Assembly: GCF_018402035.1 (NCBI RefSeq)
Contig: NZ_JAGYJN010000004.1
Span: forward strand, 248,001 to 312,000
Length of the DNA stretch: 64,000 bases
DNA from: Roseicyclus sp.
Lineage (GTDB): Bacteria; Pseudomonadota; Alphaproteobacteria; Rhodobacterales; Rhodobacteraceae
Direction of reading: 5' to 3'
Positions 1-8,598 of this stretch are shown piece by piece; the stretch's first letter is position 1, and each line of letters opens with the position of its first letter. The notes under the pieces are model-generated. The model was given only the letters and a program-made list of their open reading frames with translations. It did no database searches and had not been told where the DNA came from. The translations under genes and the position numbers were made by a program.

Positions 1-441
1 GTGGGTGCGGTGCATATCGCGCAGGCCTTGGTGCCGATGGCGCGGATCGCGGGCCATGATGTGACGGTGATCGATCCGCGCCCGGCCTTTGGCTCGGCGG
101 CGCGTTTTGGCGATGTGGCGCTGGTCGATGATTGGCCCGACGAGGCCTTGGCTGCCCTTGGGCTGGACGCGCGCTCTGCGGTGGTGACGCTGACCCATGA
201 TCCAAAGCTCGACGATCCCGCGATCATGGCGGCGCTGAACAGCGATGTGTACTACCTTGGCTGTCTGGGGTCGACGCGGACCCATGCCAAGCGGGTGGCC
301 CGGCTGACGGAGGCGGGGTTTTCGCAGGCTGAGATCGGGCGCATCCATGCCCCTGTTGGTCTGGATATCGGGGCGCGCGGTCCGGGCGAGATCGCCGTGT
401 CGGTGCTGGCCCAGATCACCCAAAGGCTGCGGCGGGGATGA
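1..441 (+). CDS. XdhC/CoxI family protein, C-terminal part (5' end outside window)
   Basis: The reading frame is open from the first base, and the 146 visible residues match the C-terminal Rossmann-like domain of XdhC/CoxI proteins. The start resembles the family core VHIAQAL, and later motifs VVTLTHDPKLDD and HAPVGLDIGA are characteristic. Family members help load or sulfurate the molybdenum cofactor of xanthine dehydrogenase and CO-dehydrogenase-like enzymes in the cytoplasm. The stop overlaps the next gene's start (ATGA), so the two are translationally coupled. The N-terminal part should lie just upstream; the GTG at base 1 is probably an internal valine, not the start. Confidence 0.85.
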   Translation: MGAVHIAQALVPMARIAGHDVTVIDPRPAFGSAARFGDVALVDDWPDEALAALGLDARSAVVTLTHDPKLDDPAIMAALNSDVYYLGCLGSTRTHAKRVARLTEAGFSQAEIGRIHAPVGLDIGARGPGEIAVSVLAQITQRLRRG

Positions 442-1451
442 AGTTCGGCCGTGTCACTTTGGCGCAAGCGCAGGGGGCGATCTTGGCCCATGCGATTGCC
501 TTGCCCGGTGGCAAGCTGAGCAAGGGGCGGGTCTTGGACGCCGATGATCTGGCGCAGCTGGCGCAGGCAGGTCTGGCCGAGGTGATCGTGGCGCGGCCGG
601 GGCCCGGCGATGTGCTGGAGGATGCGGCGGCGCGCCGCTTGGCTGCGGCGCTTGGTGCCTGATCCCGATGGGCAGGGTTTGCTTTACGAGCAAGCCTTTA
701 CCGGGCGGGTGAATATCCGCGCCACGGGGCCGGGGATCTTGGCGCTGGATCACGCGGCCATCGGGCGGCTCAATGCCATCGATCCGATGATCACCTTGGC
801 CACGCTTGCCCCCTATCAGCGGGTCGCGGCGGGCATGATGGTGGGAACGGTGAAGATCATCGCCTATGCCGTGCCGGGCGATGCGCTGGCGCAGGCTTGC
901 GCGGCCGGGGCGGGGGCGTTGCGGCGCTTGCCGCCGCAGGTGGGCCGCGTCGATCTGATCGTCACGCAGATCAGGGCCGCGGCGGGTGCGCGATGATGAC
1001 AAAGGGGTGCGCGCGGTCTGGGCGCGGGTCGCGCGGTTGGGGCTGGGACGAGGGGCAGACACGCGTTGTGCCCCATGCGGCCACCGCCATCGCGCAAGCT
1101 ATCGCGGCCAGCGATGCAGGGATGATCTTGGTGCTGACGGGCTCGGCCACCTCGGACATCGCCGATGTGATGCCGATGGGGTTGGTGGCGGCAGGCGGCG
1201 AGGTGATCCGCTTTGGCATGCCGGTCGATCCGGGCAATCTTTTGGTGCTGGGCCGCTTGGGCGCGCGCCCGGTCATTGGTCTTCCGGGATGTGCGCGCAG
1301 CCCGGCGCTGAACGGCGCTGATTGGGTGTTGGAGCGGCTGGCCTGCGGTGTTGCGTTAACGGGGGATGATATTGCCGCGATGGGGGTGGGGGGGCTCCTC
1401 AAGGAAATCCCGACCCGGCCACAACCGCGCGCGCGCCGTCCAGAGGGCTAG
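438..1451 (+). pseudogene. Molybdopterin-binding (MoCF-like) protein of a Mo-hydroxylase locus, three frameshifts
   Basis: Three consecutive ORFs in different frames read as one protein of the molybdopterin-binding family often found beside cox/xdh genes. The order is N-terminal segment (438 to about 655), middle segment with VGRVDLIV (to about 985), a short bridge KGVRAVWARVARLGLG (to about 1063), and a C-terminal segment with GMPVDPGNLLVLGRLG and GVGGLLKEIP. Frames go 0, 1, 2, 0, which needs three +1 insertions, near 652 (CTT for CT), 985 (GGG for GG) and 1061 (TT for T). Removing three bases gives 337 codons, a normal family length. No stop interrupts any segment, so the damage is very recent or is sequencing error. 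Confidence 0.8.
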
Positions 1452-1456
1452 GCCAA

Positions 1457-2018
1457 TCACCAAAAGGCGGGATTATCCAGCGGGGCCACGCAAGACAACG
1501 GGCCTTGGATCGGCGGCATGTTCGCACCCGTCAAGCTTTGGGCGATCCAGCCCATGGGTTGGGAAAGCGGATGCGGGGCGGGGAGCGTGTCGGTCGTGAC
1601 AGGGGCAAAGCCCGTGCGCCTATAAAAGGCCGGATCACCATAGGTCACGGCGATCTGGGCACCATCTTTGGCCAATCGGTCAAGCGCATGACGGATCAGC
1701 GCCTGGCCGATTCCCTAAGCCTTGCTGGTCGGTCGCAACGGCCATCGGTGAGAGCAGCATGATCCGATAGGCCGCTCGCGCATCGCGCAGGGGTGAGAAG
1801 ATGACCGCACCCACGGGTCTGTCGCCTTGCCACGCGGTGAAGGGGCGCAGCCCAGCATCAGGGCCAAGGGCGGTCATGGCGGCGACAAGGGCTGCGATGG
1901 CTTGACCCTCCTCCGGGCCTTCGGCGGCGGTGAAAACATCGCCAAAAAGGGCGATGATGCGCGCCTGCTGATTGGCGAAACCCTCCAAGATATGCAGGTC
2001 TGGATGATTGGCGGTCAT
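1457..2018 (-). pseudogene. GNAT family N-acetyltransferase, one frameshift
   Basis: Two minus-strand ORFs in different frames join into one GNAT protein. The N-terminal part (from ATG at 2018) has ALGPDAGLRPFTAWQGDRPVG and IMLLSPMAVATDQQG. After the break the reading continues as IGQALIRHALDRLAKDG, then AVTYGDPAFYRRTGF, which is the acetyl-CoA-binding and C-terminal core of YhbS-like GNATs. The break is an extra G in a GGG run near 1717; removing it gives 187 codons including the stop. The ORF track start (2960) belongs to a shadow frame. The gene is inserted head-on between the molybdopterin-binding gene and coxS and has no obvious link to them. The substrate is unknown. Confidence 0.7.
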
Positions 2019-2177
2019 GCGTCCCTCATGTATCGTCGTGCCGCGGCAGTGATATCGGTCAGGCGTTGCGCCGGCAATCATCGCAGCCCAAAGGGTGGCG
2101 CGAAATGGGCCGCAAATTTCCCGTTTGCTTATGCGCGGTTCCGTGCTTGGATGGCGCCATAACCAAGGGAGGAACTG

Positions 2178-2663
2178 ATGACCCAGGTGACGATGACGGT
2201 GAACGGCAAGTCCGTTTCCGGCCAAGTTGAAGGCCGTACCTTGCTTGCTGAGTTTTTGCGCGAAGATCTTCGGCTGACCGGCACGCATATCGGTTGCGAC
2301 ACCAGCCAATGCGGGGCGTGCATTGTGCATGTGAATGGCAACGCGATCAAAAGCTGCACAGCACTTGCCGCCGATCTTGACGGGGCCGAAGTGCGCACGA
2401 TCGAGGGCATGGCCAATGCCGATGGCTCGCTTTCGGTGATCCAGCAGGCGTTTCAAGACCATCACGGGCTGCAGTGCGGCTTTTGCACGCCGGGCATGGT
2501 GATGACCGCCGCTGCGCTGTTGAAGGAAAACCCCAAGCCCTCCGAGGCCGAGATCCGCGCCTATCTGGAAGGCAATATCTGCCGCTGCACGGGATATCAT
2601 AACATCGTGAAAGCGATCATGGCCGCCAGCGGTCAGGATGTCTCGGCCATCGCGGCGGAATGA
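2178..2663 (+). CDS. coxS: CO-dehydrogenase-like small subunit, [2Fe-2S] protein
   Basis: This 161-residue protein carries both iron-sulfur clusters of molybdenum hydroxylases. A plant-type ferredoxin set is at Cys40, 45, 48 and 60 (motif [10 protein letters not shown]), and a second set is CGFCTPGM plus CRCTGY near residues 100-140. It passes electrons from the Mo site of CoxL to the FAD of CoxM. A strong ribosome-binding site (GGGAGGA) sits just before the ATG. It is intact, unlike coxL downstream. Gene order S-L-M is that of form II (BMS-type) enzymes. The 131-base gap to coxL holds only a small GC-rich inverted repeat and the coxL ribosome-binding site. Confidence 0.93.
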   Translation: MTQVTMTVNGKSVSGQVEGRTLLAEFLREDLRLTGTHIGCDTSQCGACIVHVNGNAIKSCTALAADLDGAEVRTIEGMANADGSLSVIQQAFQDHHGLQCGFCTPGMVMTAAALLKENPKPSEAEIRAYLEGNICRCTGYHNIVKAIMAASGQDVSAIAAE

Positions 2664-2794
2664 TTGCTGCGCTGCCCGCGGGGAGGCGGGCCGCGCGATC
2701 CGAGCTTTCACAAGCTTGATGGGGCCGATGCGGCCCCGACCCCGCATGACCATCGGGTGATGGGCCGGGGCGACATATCCAAGGGAGGACGACA

Positions 2795-5173
2795 ATGCCC
2801 AAAGATACTGGTATCGGCGCAAGATCGAAGCGGCGCGAGGATATACGCTTTTTGACAGGGCGCGGGGCCTATACCGACGATCTGGCCATGCAGGGTCAGC
2901 TTCACGCGGTGATGGTGCGCGCGAATGTGGCCCATGGGCGCATCGTGTCGATTGACACATCCGCCGCGCAGGCCATGCCCGGTGTGTTGGCGATTTTTAC
3001 CGGCGAGGATTTCGCCGATGTGGGTGGCAACCCGGCAGGCTGGCTGATCCATTCGCGCGACGGCTCGCCCATGCGCGAACCCAAGCGCCCCGTGCTGGCC
3101 CATGGCAAGGTGCGCCATGTGGGCGATGCTTATGCCGCTGTCGTGGCCGAAACCTATGAGCAGGCGCGCGATGCCGCCGAAGCGGTGGCCGCCGGCACCG
3201 AGATCGAAGAATTGCCCGCCATCGTCGATATGGCGGCGGCTGTCGCCAATGCCAGCAACCGCGTGCATGACGAGATCCCCGACAATCTGTGCTTTGACTG
3301 GGGCTGGATCGAGGATAACCGCGACGCGGTCGATGCCGCGATGAAGGCGGCCCCCATGTCACCACGCTGGAGTTGGTCAACAACCGTCTGGTCCCCAATG
3401 CGATGGAGCCGCGCGCCTCCATCGGGGAATTCAACCCCGGGACGGGCGACTATAAGCTGACCACCACCAGCCAGAACCCGCATCTGACCAAGCTGTTGGT
3501 ATGTGCCTTTGTGCTTGGTATCCCCGAGCACAAGCTGACGGTCGTCGCCCCCGACGTGGGCGGTGGTTTCGGCTCGAAGATCTATCACTACGGCGAAGAG
3601 GCGCTGGTTTTGGCCGCCGCCAAGAAGCTTGGCCGCCCAGTGCGCTGGACGGCGGAGCGGTCGGAAAGCTTTCTCACCGATGCCCATGGGCGCGACCATG
3701 TCACCACGATCGAGGTGGGCGCGACGCTGGATGGTGAGATCCTTGCGATCCGCACCAATACGCTGGCCAATGTCGGGGCGTATCTGTCGAATTTCTCGAC
3801 CGCGACGCCCACATTCCTGCATGGCACGCTGATGGCCGGGCCCTACAAGGTGCCGCATGTCTATGTGAACCTGAAGGCGGTCTTTACTAATACCGCACCT
3901 GTCGATGCCTATCGCGGGGCAGGCCGGCCCGAGGCGACCTATAGCCTTGAGCGGGCCATCGACAAGATGGCACGCGAGCTGAAGCTTGATCCGGTCGCTG
4001 TGCGGCGAAAGAACCTTTTGACGCCGGACCAGTTCCCCTACACCACCCCCGTTGGGCTGGTCTATGATGTCGGCAATTACCAAGCCACGCTCGACAAGGC
4101 TTTGGATATGGCCGATCTGGCGGGGTTCGAGGCGCGCGCGGCCAAAAGCCGGGCAGGAAGGCAAGCTGCGCGGTGTGGGTCTGTCCACTTGGATCGAGGC
4201 CTGCGGCATCGCGCCCTCGCATCTGGTGGGACAGCTGGGCAGCCGCGTGGGTCTATATGACGCCGCCACAGTGCGCGTCAGTGCGACCGGCACGATCCAG
4301 GTGATGACCGGCGCCCATAGCCATGGTCAGGGCCATGAGACGGTCTTTGCCCAAGTCGTGGCCGACAAGCTGGGCATCGCCGAAGCGGCGGTCGAGATCG
4401 TGCATGGCGATACCTCCAAGATCCCCTTCGGGATGGGCTCTTACGGGTCGCGTTCGCTGGCGGTCTGTGGCTCGGCGATGGACCGCGCGCTGGACAAGAT
4501 CATTGCCAAGGGCAAGAAGATCGCGGCCCATATGCTGGAAGCGGCCGAGGGTGACATCACCTTTGAAAACGGCAGCTTCTCGGTGACAGGCACCGACAAG
4601 GCGAAATCCTTTGGCGAGATCGCTTTCTCGGCTTACGTGCCGCATAACTACCCGCTCGAGACCCTCGAGCCGGGGCTGGAGGAGACGGCGTTTTACGATC
4701 CCAACAACTTCACCTATCCCGCCGGCGCCTATCTCTGCGAGGTCGAGATCGACCCCGACACCGGCAAAGTCACCATCTGTTCCTTCACCTGCGCCGATGA
4801 TTTCGGCAATGTGATGAACCCGATGGTCGTCGAGGGGCAGGTGCATGGCGGTGTTGCCCAAGGAATCGGTCAAGCCTTGGTCGAACATACGGCCTATGAT
4901 GAGAATGGTCAGCTTTTGACCGCGTCTTACATGGATTACGCCATGCCACGGGCCGATGATCTGCCGTTCTATCAGGTCGATCATTCCTGCGTCACACCCT
5001 GCAGCCATAACCCGCTTGGAGTGAAGGGCTGCGGCGAGGCGGGGGCCATCGGCTCGCCACCGGCGGTGGTCAATGCGGTCATCGATGCGCTGCACCGTGC
5101 GGGCATGGACCATGTGGATCATATCGATATGCCGCTGACGCCCGCGCGCGTCTGGGCCGCCATGCAAGCGTGA
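2795..5173 (+). pseudogene. coxL: Form II CO-dehydrogenase-like large subunit (Mo-binding), two frameshifts
   Basis: Three overlapping ORFs (frames 2, 1, 2) form one xanthine-dehydrogenase-family catalytic subunit: substrate-channel domain to about residue 180, then Mo-binding domains with [10 protein letters not shown] and the C-terminal [17 protein letters not shown], whose Glu is the usual catalytic base. The active-site loop reads AYRGAGR, the form II signature; form I CO dehydrogenases have AYXCSFR there. One C is missing from a C run near 3348 (reading [12 protein letters not shown] is restored by adding it), and one A is extra in AAAA near 4142. The two cancel, giving 793 codons, the normal length. 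RBS AAGGGAGGA precedes the ATG. Substrate unknown; CO oxidation is not established for form II. Confidence 0.85.
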
Positions 5174-5184
5174 TCGGACAGGGG

Positions 5185-5233
5185 CGGGGGGCCAGCCCCC
5201 CGCACCCCCCGGGATATTTATGAAACGAAGAAG
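5185..5233 (+). repeat. Dispersed intergenic element (hairpin plus ATATTTATGAAACGAAGAAG), copy A
   Basis: A GGGGGGC/GCCCCCC hairpin is followed by CCGGGATATTTATGAAACG and AAGAAG. Near-identical cores recur at 33251, 58876 and (minus strand) 49745. This copy lies inside an operon, between coxL and coxM, upstream of the coxM ribosome-binding site. Confidence 0.75.
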
Positions 5234-5257
5234 GGAAAGACCCTTCGGGAGGAATGG

Positions 5258-6049
5258 ATGTATAATTTCGAATTCGCCAAGGCCAAGACGATTGCCGATG
5301 CCGTCAAGGCATTGTCGTCAGGGGACGCCCAAGCGCTGGGCGGCGGGCAGACGCTGTTGCCGACGATGAAGCAGCGCCTTGCGGCACCGACCACGCTGGT
5401 CAGCCTCAACGCCATCCCCGAGATGATCGGGGTCTGCGTCAACGACGCGGGCGAGGTCTGCATCGGGGGGGCGACCACCCATGCCACAGTCGCGCGTGAA
5501 GCGGCGGCGCATTACCCTGCCTTGGCCGCACTTGCGAGCCATATCGGCGATCCGGCTGTGCGCAATCGCGGCACAATCGGTGGCTCCTTGGCCAATAACG
5601 ACCCGTCCGCCTGTTACCCGGCGGCGGCCTTGGGCTCGGGGGCGGTGATCAAGACCAATGCCCGCGACATCGCGGCGGATGATTATTTCCTTGGCATGTT
5701 CACCACCGCGCTGGACGAGGGCGAGATCATCACCGAGGTGCGCTTTCCCGTGCCGCAAAAGGCCAATTACCAGAAATTCGTCCAGCCCGCCTCGCGCTTT
5801 GCCTTGGTGGGGGTCTATGTGGCGAAATATGCGGGTGGCGTGCGCGTCGCGGTCACCGGCGCGGCCTCGGATGGGGTGTTCCGCTGGGCCGAGGCGGAGG
5901 CAGCGCTTTCAGCCGATTTCGCGGCCACGGCGCTTGATGCCTTGGCCGTGCCCGGCAATGACATGATCGCCGATCTACACGGCTCGGCCGATTACCGCGC
6001 GCATTTGGTCAAGGTGATGACCAAGCGCGCTGTGGCGGCCGCCGCCTGA
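5258..6049 (+). CDS. coxM: CO-dehydrogenase-like medium subunit, FAD-binding
   Basis: The 263-residue protein is the flavin subunit that receives electrons from CoxS and passes them to an acceptor. The FAD-binding signatures of the family are visible: LGGGQTLLP near residue 30, and RNRGTIGGSLANNDPSACYP near residues 105-125. The C-terminal CO_deh_flav_C domain follows (EVRFPVP onward). Length is normal and the frame is intact. Translation starts after GGGAGGAATGG. It ends the cox gene set; a strong hairpin terminator follows. Confidence 0.92.
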   Translation: MYNFEFAKAKTIADAVKALSSGDAQALGGGQTLLPTMKQRLAAPTTLVSLNAIPEMIGVCVNDAGEVCIGGATTHATVAREAAAHYPALAALASHIGDPAVRNRGTIGGSLANNDPSACYPAAALGSGAVIKTNARDIAADDYFLGMFTTALDEGEIITEVRFPVPQKANYQKFVQPASRFALVGVYVAKYAGGVRVAVTGAASDGVFRWAEAEAALSADFAATALDALAVPGNDMIADLHGSADYRAHLVKVMTKRAVAAAA

Positions 6050-6075
6050 ATAGAGCGCCGGTCCGCGAGAAAACC

Positions 6076-6105
6076 AAAAGGCGCCGGGGCGATCCGGCGC
6101 CTTTT
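6076..6105. terminator. Intrinsic terminator between coxM and the GlxA-like gene
   Basis: The arms AAAAGGCGCCGG and CCGGCGCCTTTTT flank a 6-base loop. A and T runs on both sides make it usable from either strand; the flanking genes are convergent. Confidence 0.85.
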
Positions 6106-6121
6106 TGCATGGGCCAAACCT

Positions 6122-7100
6122 TCAGGCGTAAGCGGTCACCATCCGCGCGGCACGCGCCATTTTGCGCACAGCCGAGGGCGAAACGCCCAGCTTGTTGCTG
6201 ATGGCGCGCGAAAAGCCCGCCAATGTTTCGAACCCGCTGGCGCGTGCGATATCCGAGACAGGCATCGCGGTATGGCGCAGCAAATCCGCCCCATGGCGTA
6301 GGCGCAAGGTCAGGTAATGATCCGAAGGTCTGACCCCCAAAGCCCGTTCACAGCGCCCGCGCAGCGCCTTGCGGCTCATGCCAAGGCTTTCGGCCAAGTC
6401 GGTCAGCGCAAGTGGCGTTTCGAGATGGGCGCGCATGCGCGCCTCCATCTCGGCGATGATCGGATCGACGGGGGCCGCGGCCTCGGGGGTGTCGTCGGGC
6501 GCGGCACGTTGGGCTTTGCGGCGTTGCAAGCTTGCCGCTGGCCAGCCTACGCGCGACCTCTTGTGCCAAGGCGGGCGATGCGGCTTTTGCGACCCAAGCG
6601 CAGAGCGCCTCGCCGATTGCGGTCCCGCCTGCCACGGTAAGGCGACGATCATCAAGCGCATAGGGCCGGTCAAGCACCTCAATCGCGGGGAATTGGCGGT
6701 CATCGGCTGCATCTGGGCTGCGGCTGAGCACGGCTTGACGCCCGTTCAGCCAACCGATCTGCGCCAAGATCAGCGTGCCGGTTGCAACGCCGCCCAAACG
6801 CCCGCCTGCCGCCTCGATCCGTGAAAGAAAGGCCTGAAATCCGTTGGGGATGCGCGCAGGTACCGTATCGCCGCACAACACCAGCACTAGATCGACCGTC
6901 TCTGCTGCATCCCAATTGGGGCAGCCCGGCTCTACCAGTGCGGAATTGCAAGCGCGTACCGGCTGATGGCCGGGAATACGCATATCATAGGTGAAAAGCG
7001 GCTCTGGGCTGAGCCTATTGGCGGTGTCGAGCACGGCGCAGCCAAGCGCATAGGCCAACATTGGGAAACCGGGGAAAAGAACAAAACTCACATGTACCAT
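6122..7100 (-). pseudogene. GlxA-like transcriptional regulator (DJ-1/PfpI + AraC HTH), one frameshift
   Basis: The N-terminal segment (from ATG at 7100, MVHVSFVLFPGF) is a DJ-1/PfpI-like domain. The C-terminal segment has an AraC-type double helix-turn-helix (LAESLGMSRKALRGRCERAL, then VSDIARASGFETLAGFSRAI). The two lie in different frames; the joint reads EVARRLAASLQRRKA across a +1 insertion near 6550. Taking one base out gives 326 codons including the stop, the usual length of GlxA-family activators. It faces the cox genes and could regulate a neighbour, but nothing in the sequence shows this. The seventh frameshift in this part of the window. Confidence 0.8.
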
Positions 7101-7194
7101 GGCCGGAGGATGACGCAGCATTCGTGGCGGTTCAAGCCAAGTGAAGCGCAATCTCGGCCATGCGCGTCCTTGCTGCAACAGCGAGTGAGGGCAG

Positions 7195-7231
7195 GCGCAA
7201 AAAAGCAAAAGGCGCGCCGGTGGGGCGCGCC
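7195..7231 (-). terminator. Intrinsic terminator of infC
   Basis: On the minus strand GGCGCGCC, a CCACC-type loop, and GGCGCGCC are followed by TTTTGCTTTTTT, placed 30 bases after the infC stop. Confidence 0.8.
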
Positions 7232-7260
7232 GATCATGGCTGCTGGATCAAGGCGTGGCG

Positions 7261-7803
7261 CTATTTGGCCGAGCCGATCATCATCACCATCTGGCGTCCT
7301 TCCAGACGCGGTATGCTTTCGACCTTGCCCAGCCCTTCGACATCGGCGGCCACGCGCTCGAGCAATTCACGCCCAAGGTTTTGGTGCGCCATTTCGCGAC
7401 CACGAAAACGTAAGGTGACTTTTACCTTGTCGCCGTTTTCAAGAAACTTGGTCACGCTGCGCATCTTGACCTCGTAATCATGGGTGTCGGTGTTCGGACG
7501 GAACTTGACCTCCTTGATCTCGATGACTTTTTGCTTCTTGCGTGCCTCGGCCTCGCGTTTCTGGGTCTCGTATTTATACTTACCGAAATCCATGATCTTG
7601 CACACGGGCGGCTCTGCCGTGGGCGAAATTTCGACCAGATCCAGACCGGCCTGTTCGGCAAGCTCAAGAGCCCGGATCGGCGACAGAACACCGAGATTTT
7701 CCCCCTCTGCGCCGATCAGGCGGATCTCAGGGCAACGGATACGTTCATTCACGCGCGGGCCGGATTCACGGGATGGCGGCGCGTTATGGGGTCTGCGGGC
7801 TAT
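7261..7803 (-). CDS. infC: Translation initiation factor IF-3, with probable ATA start codon
   Basis: IF-3 binds the 30S subunit, blocks premature 50S joining and checks start codons. The two domains are clear: N-terminal [12 protein letters not shown], linker rich in [11 protein letters not shown]-terminal [19 protein letters not shown] ending MVMMIGSAK. The ORF track starts at an internal ATG (7752), but homology continues upstream as [20 protein letters not shown], typical of alphaproteobacterial IF-3. The only plausible start for that extension is ATA at 7803-7801, with AGGAGG five bases before it. Non-AUG starts are known for infC and let IF-3 repress its own translation. With it the protein is 180 residues. 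Confidence 0.9.
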   Translation of the reverse strand: MARRPHNAPPSRESGPRVNERIRCPEIRLIGAEGENLGVLSPIRALELAEQAGLDLVEISPTAEPPVCKIMDFGKYKYETQKREAEARKKQKVIEIKEVKFRPNTDTHDYEVKMRSVTKFLENGDKVKVTLRFRGREMAHQNLGRELLERVAADVEGLGKVESIPRLEGRQMVMMIGSAK

Positions 7804-7981
7804 GGGGGCCTCCTGAAGCTACCGAGATTTAGGCTGACAACCTAACTGTGCTGCCGGTTTCTTTCAAGGCGAATTGGCGCTTATATGCCGGAAAGCCATG
7901 GCTGCTGCATTGCGGCATTGCCAGAACGTCACGGCCATGCATAGGTGACAGCACGTTTAATCATCCAAAATGGAAGAGACC

Positions 7982-8461
7982 ATGAAACGCGTCATTATCA
8001 TTATCGTTGTCCTCGCGTCGCTGGGCATCGGCGGTTACTTTGTTGTGCAGACGCAAAATGCCAATGTCGAACGTGCCGCCGCCGAACAGGCTGCTGCTGA
8101 GGCCGCTGCTGCTGAGGCCGCTGCTGCCGCTGCCGCCGAACAGGCTGCCGCCGAGGCTGCCAAAGCTGCTGCTGCTGCCGAGGCCGCTGCTGCCGAAGCT
8201 GCTGCCGCGGTAACCAATGCCGCCCAAGACGCTGCTGCGGGCTTGGCGGATCAAGCTGTGCAGGCCCAAGATGCGCTCGCGGCCTTGTTCACTGTCGACG
8301 GCTTCGATTTCGATGCCGCAATCGCCGCATTGGCCGCAGCCGATATCCCGGCCTTGGCGCGCACTGCCGTGACAACGGCACTTGGCGCGGCGCGCGACAA
8401 CCCCGCGTTGTTGCCAACTGCCCTTGAGCAGGCGCGCAACCTGCTGGGCCTCGGCCAGTAA
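7982..8461 (+). CDS. Alanine-rich membrane-anchored coiled-coil protein, function unknown
   Basis: I do not recognise the family. Starting at the second ATG (7982, after GGAAGAG) it has a basic residue and a hydrophobic segment (VIIIIVVLASLGIGGYFVV), which is a likely membrane anchor with the rest outside the cytoplasm. Residues about 30-80 are almost all Ala and Glu/Gln in repeats such as AAEQAAAEAAA, predicting a long helix or coiled coil. The C-terminal 80 residues are less biased (VDGFDFDAAIAALAAADIP). The Ala codons are mainly GCT and GCC in tandem units, so the stretch could change length by slippage. A terminator follows directly. Confidence 0.75.
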   Translation: MKRVIIIIVVLASLGIGGYFVVQTQNANVERAAAEQAAAEAAAAEAAAAAAAEQAAAEAAKAAAAAEAAAAEAAAAVTNAAQDAAAGLADQAVQAQDALAALFTVDGFDFDAAIAALAAADIPALARTAVTTALGAARDNPALLPTALEQARNLLGLGQ

Positions 8462-8478
8462 ATCCCGGCACCGAGATA

Positions 8479-8514
8479 AAAGCCCCCCTTGGCTTGGCCA
8501 AAGGGGGGCTTAAT
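8479..8514 (+). terminator. Intrinsic terminator after the alanine-rich gene
   Basis: The stem AAGCCCCCCTTGG / CCAAAGGGGGGCTT lies about 20 bases after the stop codon and is followed by AATTTT. Confidence 0.85.
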
Positions 8515-8532
8515 TTTGCGATGTCTTGTCGC

Positions 8533-8598
8533 CCTTGCAAACGCTGCCTCGCCTGTTGCGCTGAATAAAGCGGACTGATCAAACGCGACACGCTCTAG
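8533..8598 (-). repeat. Partial copy of inverted-repeat element TAGAGCGTGTCGCG
   Basis: Read on the minus strand it begins CTAGAGCGTGTCGCGTTT and continues TGATCAGTCCGC. By eye it matches one arm of the element at 58919-59036 at about 60 of 65 positions. The TAG at its edge is the stop codon of fpr. The second arm is absent here, so this is a half copy. Confidence 0.75.

Noticed and set aside
3340-3360. Programmed frameshifting in coxL
   Set aside because: No slippery heptamer with a stimulator was seen, two separate shifts would be needed, and neighbouring genes show the same homopolymer errors.
3154-4293. 379-codon minus-strand ORF opposite coxL
   Set aside because: Lies opposite a clear homologue; the frameshifts in coxL do not make the antisense more likely.
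5221-5262. Mini-ORFs starting MKRRR in the dispersed element
   Set aside because: The ATG is absent in copies B and D and the downstream codons are not conserved; the DNA motif, not a peptide, is shared.
8080-8220. Short tandem repeats resembling a CRISPR array
   Set aside because: Units are in-frame Ala/Glu codon repeats without spacers.
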